Notes: generated by a model not told the origin, from the letters alone. DNA of 62,000 nucleotides from Glandiceps talaboti (GCF_964340395.1 NC_135550.1:14348408-14410407); one strand, 5' to 3'. Shown: positions 23,419-39,230, numbered from the stretch's first letter. Numbers and translations are program-made.

Positions 23419-25914
23419 AAGAGCGGTATAACTCAGTGAAGCATTCACATGCCAAAATATGTTTCCTGTCTTCAGAAACTTGAGGAGAGGGGAGGGATGG
23501 GAAACTGTTCTACGACACCAAACAGAAATCATTTACGACAGTGCAAAGAAGGCGGCTATCGTTTTTTACAACCGTGCTTCATGTAATGAATAATAAGTCA
23601 AACGTTACAATGACTCAAAACCTACGCTAATGTCCTTGTCAATGTTGAGTTACGGAGTAAGATTTCTATACTAGCTTCAGATAACTTTAATTCCCATTAT
23701 AATATCATAGGAGAACATATCTCTACCGCTTCATTATTTGCATGAAATGTAACTTGCCCATATAAGCATAACTTCTCTAATCTAATGCAGAACTGTCATT
23801 TGAAGATTTACAAAAAGGTAAATACATGAAATGTATTGATCGAAAAACTAATAAAGTAAAATCTTTTTTTTGTACTTGCATAAATATTGAGAATTTATGA
23901 ATTACTTAATTAAGAATACCCTATAAGAGGAAGGGTGGGTGGGTGGTATTTGGCCCCACTTTGTGATTATGACATTATAAATGCGGCTGCAGAGACCATA
24001 GCTAAAAATGTTTAGACGGACAGCAGATTGTAGACCAACAGACAGCATGTTGTTCCAATTCAGTTGACACATGAAATCCTGAAAACAGCTTCATATGAAC
24101 GATCTCAGAAAATTCTGCAGTATATAATTGTCAAACAATTCAGATCTCATTAATACCACACAGGAAAAAGAATGTAAAGTCGATTTATGCGATCAATTAC
24201 CTGCGTATGCAGGATACTCACGTCGACAGCTTTGTAAAATTGCAACTCTTTTGAGGCATGAACACTGAACACACTTTTACAATGTAAATTTGAATTGAAG
24301 TTGTCAAGCCTTCTTCGACTCTGTGTCTTTGCAGTCTTGTTGACATCTTATATATATTTAATCATTATACACAAGCCGACCTCAATAAGGCGGCCTACAC
24401 CACATTACATCTGAATGAATACTAGCGGAATGAGCCTCCATTGTCCCGCTGAGATGAACAAAGCCGATTTCAATAATCCGATTTCAGCGGTAAATATTCA
24501 CGCAGTCATAGATGGTTCTCCTTAATAATATTCAAGAACTACAGTGTTGCTTCACTGCAGTACTACAGACTTCACGATTGTCTAGGACGAGGAAAATACA
24601 CGATAAGCATTTACATGTTCGATGTGTTGGATGAAATACATCAACTAACACGCACTCTTTTCCAAAGCACCCATGCACACGCTCTGCTGTTAATCATGAA
24701 AACTGTCCCGCATTGAAGCAATGAATTTACTACAGATAAGAGTAATATGAAGGTGAATGTACTTGAAATAATTTGATTGTAAAATCGCTATCTTACAAGT
24801 GCGAAGTAGTGCACTCTTCTACGACTGTATGATGTATGATTGCAAAGTAGTAATATAAAACAGCCATCGCACTGAAAATGCTATCAATCTTTGCTTCATC
24901 ATGTTGGACAATAGATAACGTGAAATCTGTTTCCATAGAAACAGAACATTATTTCTGTCCTATTTTTGTTTGAATAGATTAAATCATACCGGCTTATAGC
25001 AAAGGTAGTACGCTTTGCTATGACTGGCTTAGAAATCTCGCTGTGCTTTAACTACACGTAATTTGATTTTACAAGAGACATCAAATCACACATATTTTCG
25101 GTAAGTGGAAAAAGCTAATAGATAAATATTAAATAATGACCAGATAGATAACTATATGTCTTATAGTAAAAAGCTCACTCCATCGCTATTGAATCATTGT
25201 CATGTAATCACACAATGTGTTTAGTCACACTCTCATCGTACAGTCTATTTGATTTACATTGAAAGTGTACATAGACAGTAAGCATGAAAGCATAGCCTAC
25301 AACGAAAAGAAGTCACGCAATATTTTTCAATTGATATTGTAAAGGTGCGAATCTAGAATCACGACAACTTGGTAAAAAAAAGTGATTTAGGCATATTGTT
25401 AAACAAATGACTAGTATATTGGATTTCTTTCAACTTGTGAAAAAATCATAACATTAAACAATATTTATGTATTTTAATTAAAATGTATAGGTAAATCGTA
25501 TAAATTGAAAGAATGGATTAGTTACCATCTCAGCGTAGCGAAACATTTGTGAAAATATCAATAAGATAGTGGATAATATTAGTATTCAATACATTGTGCG
25601 ATTCGTCACCAAAGGTCACAATACACTAAAACAATTCAAATGTTAGGTCATTTGTAGAGTGTGATGTAATAATGACATACATGAAACACATGCAAAACAT
25701 ATCTATGCTGAATGAAAACATATTCACTGTTTTATGTGTTTATGTTCAGTTCAGGGGACAGCTTTGGTCTGAGTAATTCACGGGCTTAATTCAACGCAAT
25801 ATGTTCATGATTGAAATTCATTTATAAACTGATTAACCTTGAAAATGTTTTGTTCAGAGGAGGGTTTTTAATTGCACGAACACACACACTTGTACACGAT
25901 AAGAGGGAAACGGA
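23419..25914. other. No gene recognised
   Basis: About 2.5 kb of mostly unique AT-rich DNA with no ORF over about 60 codons. A less AT-rich stretch around 24410-24530 has no repeats and could be a conserved non-coding element, but nothing in the window tests that. Confidence 0.45.
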
Positions 25915-27715
<1,801 letters not shown>

Positions 27716-27985
27716 ATATACAAATACACATACATACATACATACATACATACATACATACATACATACATACATACATACAGACAGACACACACACATA
27801 TACATACATACATACATACATACATACATACACACATACATACATACATACATACATACATACATACATACATACATACATACATACATACACACATGTA
27901 CACATACACGCATATACAGACATACACACAGACCCAGACACACACAAACCCAGACAGACAGACAGACAGACACACACACACACAA
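27716..27985. repeat. Compound (CATA)n/(CAGA)n/(CA)n array
   Basis: About 270 bp of CATA tetranucleotides with CACA, CAGA and CCCAGA interruptions. It opens frames on both strands (Thr-Tyr-Ile-His and Cys-Met-Tyr-Val), which are not genes. Confidence 0.95.
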
Positions 27986-28346
27986 TGTGTAGATGCTAGC
28001 CCATGGCGCAATACAATCATATGTAACTTTCGCTACATAATGCAGAATCTTTCCCGGAGGGACGACAAATCTGTACATGTTGCATGACAAACAGCATCTT
28101 ATCAGCACGTTCCATGATAATGTGTTCTATATTAAGGCAACTCGTTAAAGTATCACTAAACAGAATGAGTGGACATCAATTTCAAATCAGGATCATTTTC
28201 TCCACTCTTCTACTTTGAAGTAACTGTTATATGATATATACCATGGTGTTTGTTTCTCGTAGTAGGCTCTTGTAATATTTGCAGGGTAATTGCTTGTACA
28301 GTCACAATGGATCGATCTTTTGTAAGTATTTAGGCTTTGAGTTTAA
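27986..28346. other. No gene recognised
   Basis: Unique-looking sequence separating a microsatellite from the 53-bp minisatellite. Confidence 0.5.
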
Positions 28347-28922
28347 ACATTGTGTACCTGATCACTTACACTGTGAGGTACACGACTACTACACACAGAC
28401 AATTGTGTACCTGATCACTTACACTGTGAGGTACATGACTACTACACACAGACCATTGTGTACCTGATCACTTACTCTTTGAGGTACAGGACTACTACAC
28501 ACAGACCACTGTGAGGTACAGGACTACTACACACAGACAATTGTGTACCTGATCACTTACACTGTGAGGTACATGACTACTACACACAGACCATTGTGTA
28601 CATGATCACTTACACTTTGAGGTACAGGACTACTACACACAGCCCATTGTGTACCTGATCACTTACTCTTTGAGGTACAGGACTACTACACACAGACCAC
28701 TGTGAGGTACAGGACTACTACACACAGACCATTGTGTACCTGATCACTTACACTGTGAGGTACAGGACTACTACACACAGACCATTGTGTACCTGATCAC
28801 TTACACTGTGAGGTACAGGACTACTACACATGGACCATTATGTACATGATGACTTACACTGTGAGGTACACGACCACTACACATACAAGATTTTGTACAT
28901 GATCATTTACACTTGGTGGTAC
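28347..28922 (+). repeat. 53-bp minisatellite with deletion-variant units
   Basis: The unit is CATTGTGTACCTGATCACTT, ACACTGTGAGGTACAGGACT, ACTACACACAGAC (53 bp), present about ten times. Two positions (about 28507 and 28698) have a shortened ~32-bp unit that lacks the TGTACCTGATCACTTA part. The block full unit - CTTTGAGG variant - short unit appears twice, suggesting segmental amplification. The units decay at the right edge. Confidence 0.93.
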
Positions 28923-29454
28923 AGGATCGGCTGTTGAATTATGCAGTAAAAAGTGACTATTAGAACAAATATGGCTGCCATTGTCCATGAAGGCCATCAG
29001 AAGGTAACATCTATGTTCTTTTTGAGTAGTCACTTGAAAGCAGTTTCTATGCCTTATTGTTCCGGAGCTGTTGCACAAACCGTTGATTTTTACACCAAAT
29101 TTGGCTACCATTCTGTGATATGGGCACTAATAAAAGTGAATGCATGTGTGTGTTGTTCTTTATTGTTTGCGCTCAAAATTTAAAAACAGAAAGTGTCTGG
29201 AATTTGCAAAAAATAACTTGCTTTTCCTAATCCACTCAGCGGGTCAAGATCAAAGGTCAATGTCTAAAATGCAAGCATTAATCAGAGATGCACAAAGGTC
29301 AAATTCAAGGTCAAATTATGTTCAAATGATTGTTTCTCAACAGACAATATGGCTTACACCAGTAACCCATACATTTTCTGAAAGTGTTTGCTGTGTTGCT
29401 ATGTTGCAATTGTGTTGGCTTTTGTCAGTAGAACATTCCTCTGTTTGTCTTTTA
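28923..29454. other. Probable dispersed repeat, no gene
   Basis: Contains AAGGTCAA phrases (AGGTCAATGTCTAAAATGCA, AAAGGTCAAATTCAAGGTCA) of a kind often seen in dispersed repeats of marine invertebrates. The 105-codon frame here shows no domain. Confidence 0.35.
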
Positions 29455-29725
29455 TGATACACCGAGAAAGTTGACACATTTTAAAGTGGACAAATGGATG
29501 AGGATTAGGTATTTATTTTTGGATTTTGAATTTATAAAAATATTTTATCATGGCTTCCTACTTGAAAAATCAATATGAAAAAGCATAGACTAAGTCCGTG
29601 TTTGTAACTCGATAGATTGCAAAAAGCTCAAAAGCGTTTGTTATTGTACGTACAATAACAAACATTTTGTACATTTACAGATACACATACCCATTACAAT
29701 ATGTCAACTTTCTCGACACAATGTA
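29455..29725. mobile_element. Small inverted-repeat element with internal 28-bp palindrome
   Basis: The left end has CGAGAAAGTTGACACATTTT. The right end read on the minus strand has CGAGAAAGTTGACATATTGT. Between them lies a perfect 28-bp palindrome at 29636-29663 (half-site GTTTGTTATTGTAC). No ORF is present. This looks like a short non-autonomous element of about 270 bp, and the terminal match is the main evidence. Confidence 0.6.
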
Positions 29726-31010
29726 AAACAGCAAAAGCTTGTAGAATCTCGGCGGCTAGACGTCGACACACTCTTAACTCACTCAGCCCATTGTAATAGT
29801 TGTCTCCTCCCGATTTTTGAGGGGTTGATAAAAGTAACCACTAAACTGTTTATAGACGCCGTCTTTTAAATTTACAGCCTCTGAGTTTAAAAGACATAAA
29901 TCAGTCATGTTCTCATTTTAAAGTCGGCATTTGTATAATATACAAAGGATTATATGATTTGACTGCATTGTGATTGGACTACGAAAAAAACAATTAACAC
30001 GTCGTGTTTTGTTCTTAATCGGTCTGCAAAAGGCATTTGGAGTCTGAGATCAAAATCTCCGCCTAAACTAACATGTTTTTGTTCCCTCAGAAAGTATTGA
30101 CAACTCGGATTTTCTTCTTACGTGGATGGAAGTATCTGTTTTCACTGATAGTATTGCAAAGATTGTACTTTATCAAACCCCTAAGCGTTAAACCCCGGTT
30201 ATTACATAATGGACAATATTTAGCCGAGTCGCGGTGTGGTAAAACGTTCAAGATATCAAAAAATAATGTTACATTTGATGCTTTCGTGATTTAGAGCATA
30301 TGTTCTGTGTGAAGGAGTAAACCTGTCATTAATATGTTATTACTGTTCGTTTGGCACATTTCTTTTGAACATTAACACTTGATCTTTAGAATACACGTGC
30401 ATATGGTGACTCAAGGTGATGTTTGAAAGTGTGTATAAACGTAAAAGTATTGCCTTTACGGATATAATAAGGAATTGGAGAAAGTCGAAAGTTGCGACTT
30501 TCTGATCATGCATTGAACCACGAGTAGAAATCCTAGTATCTTAGTATGCCAAACATGCGCTAAGTAATTCAACCAGCCCCAATTTTACACACTTTTCTTT
30601 GAGTTTAGCATTTCTAGTGAATGTTCTTTAATAATAAGCTTATAGTCTTACGAAGGTCAATAAACTCTAATGATGTGTACACAGTTCGCATGCCGGAAAG
30701 ATCATACAAAAAAGCTAAAGAAGTCAGCTTTGGCGGTTACTACGAAATGATTATCTCTAGTAATAGCTGGCACTTGTCGTACTTTCCGATTAAAGCTTGG
30801 TCATTGAGTTTTCCACGGCTTAATTAGAGCGATAACATATGGTAGCGGCTGACATTAAAGACTAACGACCGATATTTGGATCTTGTCAGGAACAACTGTA
30901 TCATCTGCAGATACATAAATTATTTTTATTTGCTGTTTTTTCAAATATAATCGAGGTACGCTTCTGTTTTGTTCTTTACAAAAGATATGGGCAAATAATA
31001 ATCTAAAAAT
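29726..31010. other. No gene recognised
   Basis: AT-rich unique-looking DNA. Frames up to 73 codons are unremarkable. Confidence 0.5.
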
Positions 31011-31147
<137 letters not shown>

Positions 31148-31237
31148 TAATTAAAGAATAATATGCTATCGGCAAAGGAGCCAATATTGATTGCTTATCG
31201 AGTTTGCCATTTCAGTCGAGACAATTGTCATCAATTG

Positions 31238-31273
31238 CTTCAAGGCCATTGACAGTTTTCAATGGCCTTGAAG
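31238..31273. repeat. 15-bp perfect stem-loop
   Basis: CTTCAAGGCCATTGA (31238-31252) and its exact reverse complement (31259-31273) are separated by the six bases CAGTTT. No U-tract or known RNA context accompanies it, so function is not assigned. Confidence 0.85.
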
Positions 31274-34200
31274 AAAATCAGGACTCGCATATAATCTGTT
31301 ATATAAAGAAATGGATTAGCATTCATCCATACAATGATACAATTAAATTATCTACGTTGGGCAGACTTGATATTTATTTTGTTCACGCACTGAAATGAAC
31401 AGAATCGGGAGATAAAAAAAAAACCCGTGTAACCAACGATGAAAAGACACGTGATTTAATTTTTCCATTTCCTACCATTAGTCGAGTCGCAGTTCTATAA
31501 AATCAGAATTATCCACTTTTGATATTCTTTTTATTTTAAAGGTCTCGTTTATTGTCATGATTTTTGAGTGAATTCTATTTTCAGATGAGAAACAAAAGAG
31601 GTGATGAGCATTATACTTTTTACCAACTGGTTTATGGCGAACACTGTATGTATGCGACTGAGCTATTTGAGAACTTAAATACACATCAGCGACAACCAAG
31701 ACGACAGCCAATTGATTAATTTTCCTCTACACTGCTTCAAACATCGTTATTTATCCATAGTGACAGACCGCCTAAAACTCTGATGGTGTTATTAGAGTTA
31801 AGATCCCATCGTTCAATAAAGCTAGACGATTGTGCGTCAAATATCCCACCCACGCTATGTAGTTTAGACTCTCGGTCATGACTTGTTAAGAAAACACTGT
31901 GTCCTTCACCTCTGCTGTTTAGGCTTGTATGCTGATGTGTCAACTTTTTATTTTTCCCCGTCGACTTTAAATGTCTTACATTTGTGATTTAGCCCGTGTC
32001 CATCATTCCACCTTTGAATATTGTGTTTTCAATTCCCTGAAATAACACATCTACTCTATTATTTCTATATATATCTCACATCTTAAGAACATCGACGTAG
32101 GAATACTTCACGCTCTATGTCAACGTGTTTGTTTTAGATTTGATAAAGAAGCACCTGAGACTCCTCTGTTCTTAAACTGTTTTTTTTTAGATTCAGATTT
32201 AGATCTTACACCTTCAGCTAATCACAGACACAGTCTAGTTTCTCTGTGAGTGTGTCTGCACATATTGTGCCATAAAGAAGGTATTGCCATGTTGAATTTT
32301 CCCAAACACCTTACATTAAACCACTAATAAAATAAAAGCTAAACGTTGAACTTTCGATTATGAAACAAATATTTGATCTTCACGTTTGGGTCCTCTAACC
32401 TGCTGATTTTCTTCTGTTATGTAGTTCAGGAGTTTTACCTGGCAGATCTACTGACTGTGTGCATTGATGTATATCAGAGTGTAATCAGCCATCGCTTTGC
32501 TACCTGTGCTTATGACGTAAATCGGACCACAAGTAGCAATCTAGAAAGAACGATAGCAGCTTCCATGATAAACCGTCACAGGGATAGATTGTTACTACAT
32601 GTATGTTCTTTCGCTGTTATAATCGTCTTCCCGCGGTGTTTGGTTTTGTGGGAATCAATAGTATTTCTAAACTTGACACTGCAGCACCTTATTGTACTGT
32701 ACTTTTGCTTAACTTACACTTTGTTCAAAATCAATAAAAAATATGAGGGAATTGATTAAATATATTTAATTGTGACGTATCTGGTGATACATCTTTTATT
32801 TTCGTGTTTAGGCTAGAACAAAACAAAGTGTATGCCCGAGAGGAGAATTTCGAAGGTTAAAAGCAGCTAGTAGTAGGAAAGAAGCCATTGATCAAAGATA
32901 TCGTAACATTTAGGCTTGCAAATGGTACATCCGTCTCAAGTTGACAAGGAAATTGAAACCGTGGCAGGTAAAATTTGACTAAAAATCCTAAAAATCCTCC
33001 AAAAGTAATCGAATTTGTTCATTTTAGTTCGTCAGTCGGCCAGTCATATGAGTTTAACAAGACACTTTTGGGACAAACATAAGTTATTTTGTCCTTGGCA
33101 TCTCCTCGGACCAAATACAGACGCTTACCCAACAAGTGTCCAGTTAAATTGTTTTGGAGGTGTTGTCATTCGTACAATGCACCGAGTCTGTCAATTTGGC
33201 TGAACTATCATCAAACCCACTCTAAGGTGCATTTTTTTCCTTCTATACTTATAACAAGGGTGCAGCGTTACACGATGTATGTTCATCTATAGATAGATCC
33301 CCTCCATTGTCTATGGTTCATCATAGAATCACTTTAATGATTGAAATCGCAAGTTCTCATCCTCCATTTGGGAGTTAGAAAAAGTCGTGTATAGAGCAAA
33401 TCACTCGTCTTTCTTCAGTGTCGACACTAGATCTGTCAAGAATGACAGGTGTTGAACAAACTAGAGGTGTGAGAAGGTCAGCTTCAGTAATATAAAGATC
33501 AGACGTGAAAGTACCTGTCAGTTACGAACATATCTATCTAACTGTCCACTCGGCACTCTCTGTGATTGTGTCACTGTAGATAGGTGGAACGTGAGGTACT
33601 TTTCCTACATTGATATTTTGAAGTATCTTGAGCACTTTTCAGCAATCTGTCGGTGAATTGTTGATTGGTCTTTCTTCATGTCTTCTACAAGTGTTCTTTC
33701 AAGGCTGCCGGTTACCCCATATAGAAGACACTGCGCATGCACCCTGGCGTAGAACAAAATGTAATATTTGGTTGATGACACCTTTCTTGTCTTTATCTTT
33801 GAAAATACGAAAGAGGACAAGAAAAATGTCACTTACCAACTAGATCAATTGAAATACATGTAATTGAATTGACCCAGAGAATGGTAATTTTAAATGATGT
33901 CTTCGCCATGGAACACCAATTGTCCAACTCTGATCTTGCGTTGTGTATTTGAATAACTATATTAGTACAGAGGCATATAGGTTTTCGTATGAAATGCATG
34001 TTAATTTTATGAAACATATATGGTTACGTTCATTATAGGACCATATATAATAAAATACATGTTGGCAATTTTCATCTTCAAAATTAGTCTGAGGGGGCTA
34101 AAATAAAATTTGGCCCCAAGACCCTATTCTTAACCATTGGTTAGGCAATGGAAACCCATGAATCCATGATTATCGTCAACTTCCATTGATATGGCCTTAG

Positions 34201-34379
34201 CAACAGCCAACAATGCCAGTATATTCCTGTAGTTGACATTTGCATGTTTCCGGGAAATAGCTGGTAACGTACTGTGTTTCTTCTTCTATTTGAAACGGGC
34301 CACTGTCGCAGTATTAGTTGTATGATAAATTTTCTCGTGTATAATCGTAATAGTATATTTTTTTTAGAAGGCCATTAAA
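31274..34379. other. No gene recognised
   Basis: About 3.1 kb of mostly non-repetitive DNA. The longest frame (128 codons, plus, 32373-32759) is hydrophobic but matches no family I know and has no clear coding bias. Confidence 0.45.
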
Positions 34380-34850
34380 CCCTTTGATGCTCGAATGCCC
34401 TAAAGGTTACATTCAGACCAATCCCTTTAACGGCTTGGTTCGGTTAATCGCAATCATGTATTTGACAAGTAATTGATGTATCGTTGATCCCCGGTGATGT
34501 GAGCTGTCGTATTACAAAAATCTGTTATCGGATAATTAGACTCGGTGCGGTATTGACTTGCGGTATGACATATTAAATGTCGACACATATAGCACGGCGT
34601 GAATATGAACGTGGCGACTTCAATGCCACAGTAATTGATATGATAATATACTACTGTCTGTCAGAAATATAAGTTCATAGATTAATTTATCCATTGCAAA
34701 TTATTCGCTCTGCGCAATGGCATGTATCCGTAATAAGCAAGCGTTGCTAACGGCCATTCACCAAAAAGGATTGACTAATTATCTTATACAATCGGCACCA
34801 AGGGACTTTAATAATTGAAATGGCCGTCTTGTATGAAAAAACAGCCAACA
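34380..34850. promoter_or_regulatory. Candidate non-coding regulatory segment (unproven)
   Basis: A repeat-free ~470-bp stretch lacking ORFs. It is rich in TAAT/ATTA-type homeodomain cores: TAATTGATGTAT, GATAATTAGACT, AGTAATTGATATG, GATTAATTTATCC, GACTAATTATC and TTTAATAATTGAAA. Interspersed less AT-rich blocks contain intact words such as TTGCTAACGGCCATTC. The texture resembles deeply conserved enhancers, but no comparison was possible, so this is inference. Confidence 0.2.
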
Positions 34851-35165
34851 GCATTTTGTTCGTGAGAATTTGTGAATACATGTTTTTTTCCTTGACCCTC
34901 TGATGGTTAGCCAGGTTACTAAAAAAAGAAAGACTGTAACTGTTTTTTACAAAAGTTAGATTACCAGGAATGATATGTATAAGTAAATTAACATAAATAA
35001 ACCAATTTGCATACAGTTACAAGACATTTTCAGACTGGTAAGATTGCTCTTGCTCCAATCACGTGGGTAGACTTACCGTCATTAACATTAGGTGGTTATT
35101 ATATAGTTGGTGTTGTCAGGGCTATTTATGGTGAGGAATTAGCTGCCGGTGTCAGTTAGGCTATG
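34851..35165. other. No gene recognised
   Basis: AT-rich DNA leading into the 85-bp satellite. Confidence 0.5.
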
Positions 35166-35970
35166 TAGTCCACACTAGTTATAGTATGTCATTGATAGTC
35201 CACGTTATTTATATCATTGATAGTCCACACTAGTTATAGTATGTTAGTGGTAGTCTACATTAGTTATAGTATGTCATTGATAGTCCACATTATTTATATC
35301 ATTGATAGTCCACACTAGTTATGGTATGTTAGTGGTAGTCCACATTAGTTATAGTATGTCATTGATAGTCCACATTATTTATATCATTGATAGTCCACAC
35401 TAGTTATGGTATGTTAGTGGTAGTCCACATTAGTTATAGTATGTCATTGATAGTCCACATTATTTATATCATTGATAGTCCACACTAGTTATGGTATGTT
35501 AGTGGTAGTCCACATTAGTTATAGTATGTCATTGATAGTCCACATTATTTATATCATTGATAGTCCACACTAGTTATGGTATGTTAGTGGTAGTCCACAT
35601 TAGTTATAGTATGTCATTGATAGTCCACATTATTTATATCATTGATAGTCCACACTAGTTATGGTATGTTAGTGGTAGTCCACATTAGTTATAGTATGTC
35701 ATTGATAGTCCATATTATTTATATCATTGATAGTCCACATTACTGAGTTATGGTATGTTAGTGGTAGTCCACACTAGTTATAGTATGTCATTGATAGTCC
35801 ACATTATTTATATAATTGATAGTCCACACTAGTTATGGTATGTTAGTGGTAGTCCACATTAGCTATAGTATGTCATTGATAGTCCACATTATTTATATCA
35901 TTGATAGTCCACACTAGCTATCGTATGTTATTAGTAGTCCACATTAGTTATAGTACGTTCTGGGTGGTCT
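35166..35970 (+). repeat. 85-bp higher-order satellite of three related subunits
   Basis: Subunits are TAGTCCACACTAGTTATGGT+ATGTTAGTGG (30 bp), TAGTCCACATTAGTTATAGT+ATGTCATTGA (30 bp) and TAGTCCACATTATTTATATC+ATTGA (25 bp). The ATGGTATG mark recurs at 35321, 35406, 35491, 35576 and 35661, exactly 85 bp apart. The spacing is then 89 bp to 35750 because of a small insertion, then 85 bp again. Seven to nine higher-order units are present, nearly identical in the middle and degenerate at both edges. Confidence 0.97.
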
Positions 35971-38900
35971 AGATTAATCGTGTCTGTAGGTGCCATTTAG
36001 TGCATGATGTAGTCCATTATATCGTGGTTTTTAAAGTGATAACTCTGACGTCATTCAAGCATAGATTTGTACTGGTGACAGCGAACGTATTTGTAGTTTG
36101 ATCGATGTAGTAATATTTTGTATCTGAACGATATTCCCGAAGTTAATAAAATGACGCATGTATTATTTCGTATCTTTGTTGTCTGATGTAGTAAAAATTG
36201 ATAAAAAAACTGAAGTACTGAAGTATCGCTAATGACATTTTGATGAAAGTAGTCGACGGTTACTTTTAAGTATGGATATTGTTCACAAGGAAAACACACA
36301 CAATTCATCATTTTTTGCCGAATTCATCGAAAACGAGCTTCGCAGTGTGACATCTTGCGTGACTAGGGTAAATTGCTATCTTAAGAGAACCATTTATTGC
36401 GAACATTGACTTTAACTAAGTTATCTATCAGACACAGGACTGATATACAATGCAGAACGTGAGTGCTTCATAAATATGCTTTACTACTATGGCACTAAAA
36501 TCATCGGGAAGCCCGTACAGTCTCAATACCAGATCAATATTGATTATTACACTTCTGATGGTTAAACAGGAGAAGCATCAACTCAGCCAGTAGGCAACCG
36601 TGTCCTTGTACAATGAAGTGTTTAAAAAAAAATTTAATGAGGATTCAAATGAGCATGCGCAGTGACAGTGACACAATTATACGACAACTGTATAAAGTCT
36701 CAAACGCCATATCAACCTTTCTGGCCGTAATTAGTCCACTTCAAATTACCAAAACCTATAGAGTGTATGTTTTGCTCGTTGAAATAGAACGGAATGGTGT
36801 TTATAGTAAATGAGGTGCTTTATTGGATTAATAGTTTGCATTCTGCAAATAAAAGCATCCAATTTCCTTTAAAGTCTTGTAAAACGAGAAACAAGAGTGA
36901 AACATTAAACTGCAGTGAGCTGAGAATGAAAAACAACTCCTACACAACGTCTTTCATACTTTGGGGAGTGTTATTTAGTATTATTCAATACTTCTCTTCT
37001 GTGTGGATATTGTTAATAAAATGTAGTCGTCTGCTAGTTTGACAATATCACCGAGAATTCGAAACGAATTATTTGTTTACCTCCAGGGATGAAATTTCCG
37101 TGAGAAAACATAACTGGTTAGTCATGAAAACTACTCTTGCGCACTTTTATTTTACGATCGAAATGGGGTATTAGCCTCTCTCTTAATGCCTTCAAATGTG
37201 TACATGTATTCAGCTCTCTTTAGAAAAAAAGTAACTATTAAGCAAGATTTATGTGTATCAAAGTATACAAAAGAATGAATTTATTGGAAATTGACAAATG
37301 TCTCTAAATAGCTCCCAATAATCTAAGGATCAAGGAAAAAAGATTTACTTTGGACTACTGTAATATCGTAAACATATTAAGATGTCAAGACCTCGCCACA
37401 AGACACAAATTATATGAAATTGTGACAAAGTTAACATCAAAATAGTGTCGGCGAACTCTAATGTTTAGTGTTTTCCAAAACAAGTGAACTCATTTCGTTT
37501 ACGTATATTTTCTCATATTACATATTAGAATTGAGATGACGTTGATGGATTCTCTATCTGTGAATCTTGCCTATACTGAACATCCTGTTGGATTTTGTAT
37601 TTAGTGTTATCACGACTGCTTCTTGTAATCTTGGCAAAAATAGCTACTTACAGTTTTTTTTTCACATGTGTGAAAAATGACACCGTTGAAGGCTGAAAGC
37701 CTGCTAAACTACATAGAAAGACTATAAATATAGCATTTCTCATCAATCAATGATAGGCTTTTTTTGCAAACAAAGCATTTCCTAAATCAATATTGAAGTA
37801 TCATTAGCACTGCATATCGATGCTCATAAAACACAAGATGACAGACCGAGAAAGTCAACCATTTTTTTTCGCCTTCATGAATGCTAGGTCCTAAATAGCT
37901 TCATTTCTATTCTTATTCGCCGAGTGTTTTCACGTACATTTATATTGTTACAGTTCACAGTGTACACACACAGAGAGTGAACTATTCACGGTGTTCAGAC
38001 GACTGACACATGTCACATCGATTTTAACGATGTCTCCTATAAATTTATATGTACACTAATTCTAACACGCATTATACACAGTTCTCTATTTAGATCTACG
38101 GTTACTTGAACGATTTCCTTTCGAAGTCGTAATCCAAATATATATCAAACCCTACTGGACGTGAATTAAATGATTTTCTTAATCTAACTGTCGAATTTTT
38201 TTGACGAATAGGACAGACAATATTGATATCATGGTAAACCGATGTTTTTTAAGGTTAACTAGAAATACACACACCCTTCTTTCTTACCGCCAATGTCCTA
38301 CGTCACCAATGAGCTGTGCAAGATTTGTGGCGCTAAATATACGACTATTTGCAGTTTAGAATCAGATCTAATGGAACTCTTAATGACAAACTGTAATCTG
38401 TTCGCAGTTCACGTGTACAATTACGTGCAAAATTGGCTCAAATTGCATTAGGTTATCATCACGACTGACGGATAGGACAACAAAGCTCGCTTGTGTGTCT
38501 GTTCGCAACTTAAGTTAATACGACGGTAACCAGGGAGGTCAGGGCTACTGATGAAAAGAAAGACTGCACATGATCAATAACGATAAACCTAGACAGGACT
38601 TAACACAACAAGACAAATAATAAGTATCCATCAATATTGCCTGTTTGCCGTAGACAGATGGATGGCCATTGTATAGACGGGTTAATACGCCTGGGTTTTA
38701 TATAGTACACATAGTGGTACGACTCACACAGTTTAATGGTTGGGGTTTATTCATTCAACTCACCCTAAATCTCAATGTGATTATGCCTAGGCTATACAAA
38801 TCTAATATTGTAAGTTACTAAAGGCAGGAAGAAATGTCGAAATCTGTAATCCACGACATCTTCAAAGTGATCTTGTCGACATGCGTGTTATTAATCAGTG

Positions 38901-39105
38901 TAACATGGTAACTGCTTTCAAAAGAAACATGTAAGCTCTTCTTCTATACACAGTACAAGTTTTAACACGAATTATCTGCCTGTATATCGAATGAAACGCG
39001 TAGTCTTGTCAATAGAGAGGTTATGCTTTCTCAGTAGCGTTCGAAGTATACTGACAATAAAGCGAGTTCGTATGACCACATAAAAGCAAATTACAAATAA
39101 TGAAT
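35971..39105. other. No gene recognised
   Basis: About 3.1 kb of AT-rich, mostly non-repetitive DNA. Frames of 60-86 codons lack motifs. I see no RNA gene or element end. Confidence 0.45.
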
Positions 39106-39132
39106 ACAGCTTTTATATATACATATATATAC

Positions 39133-39224
<92 letters not shown>
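39106..39224. repeat. (TA)n microsatellite, left of palindrome
   Basis: A TA tract with a few ACATA interruptions at the left and about 80 bp of pure TA up to the palindrome edge. Confidence 0.95.

Positions 39225-39230
<6 letters not shown>

Noticed and set aside
28347-28922. Regular repeats considered as a CRISPR array
   Set aside because: Units are contiguous with no unique spacers, and the DNA is eukaryotic.
32373-32759. 128-codon hydrophobic plus-strand frame
   Set aside because: It resembles a receptor fragment superficially, but no family signature, splice context or coding bias could be supported.
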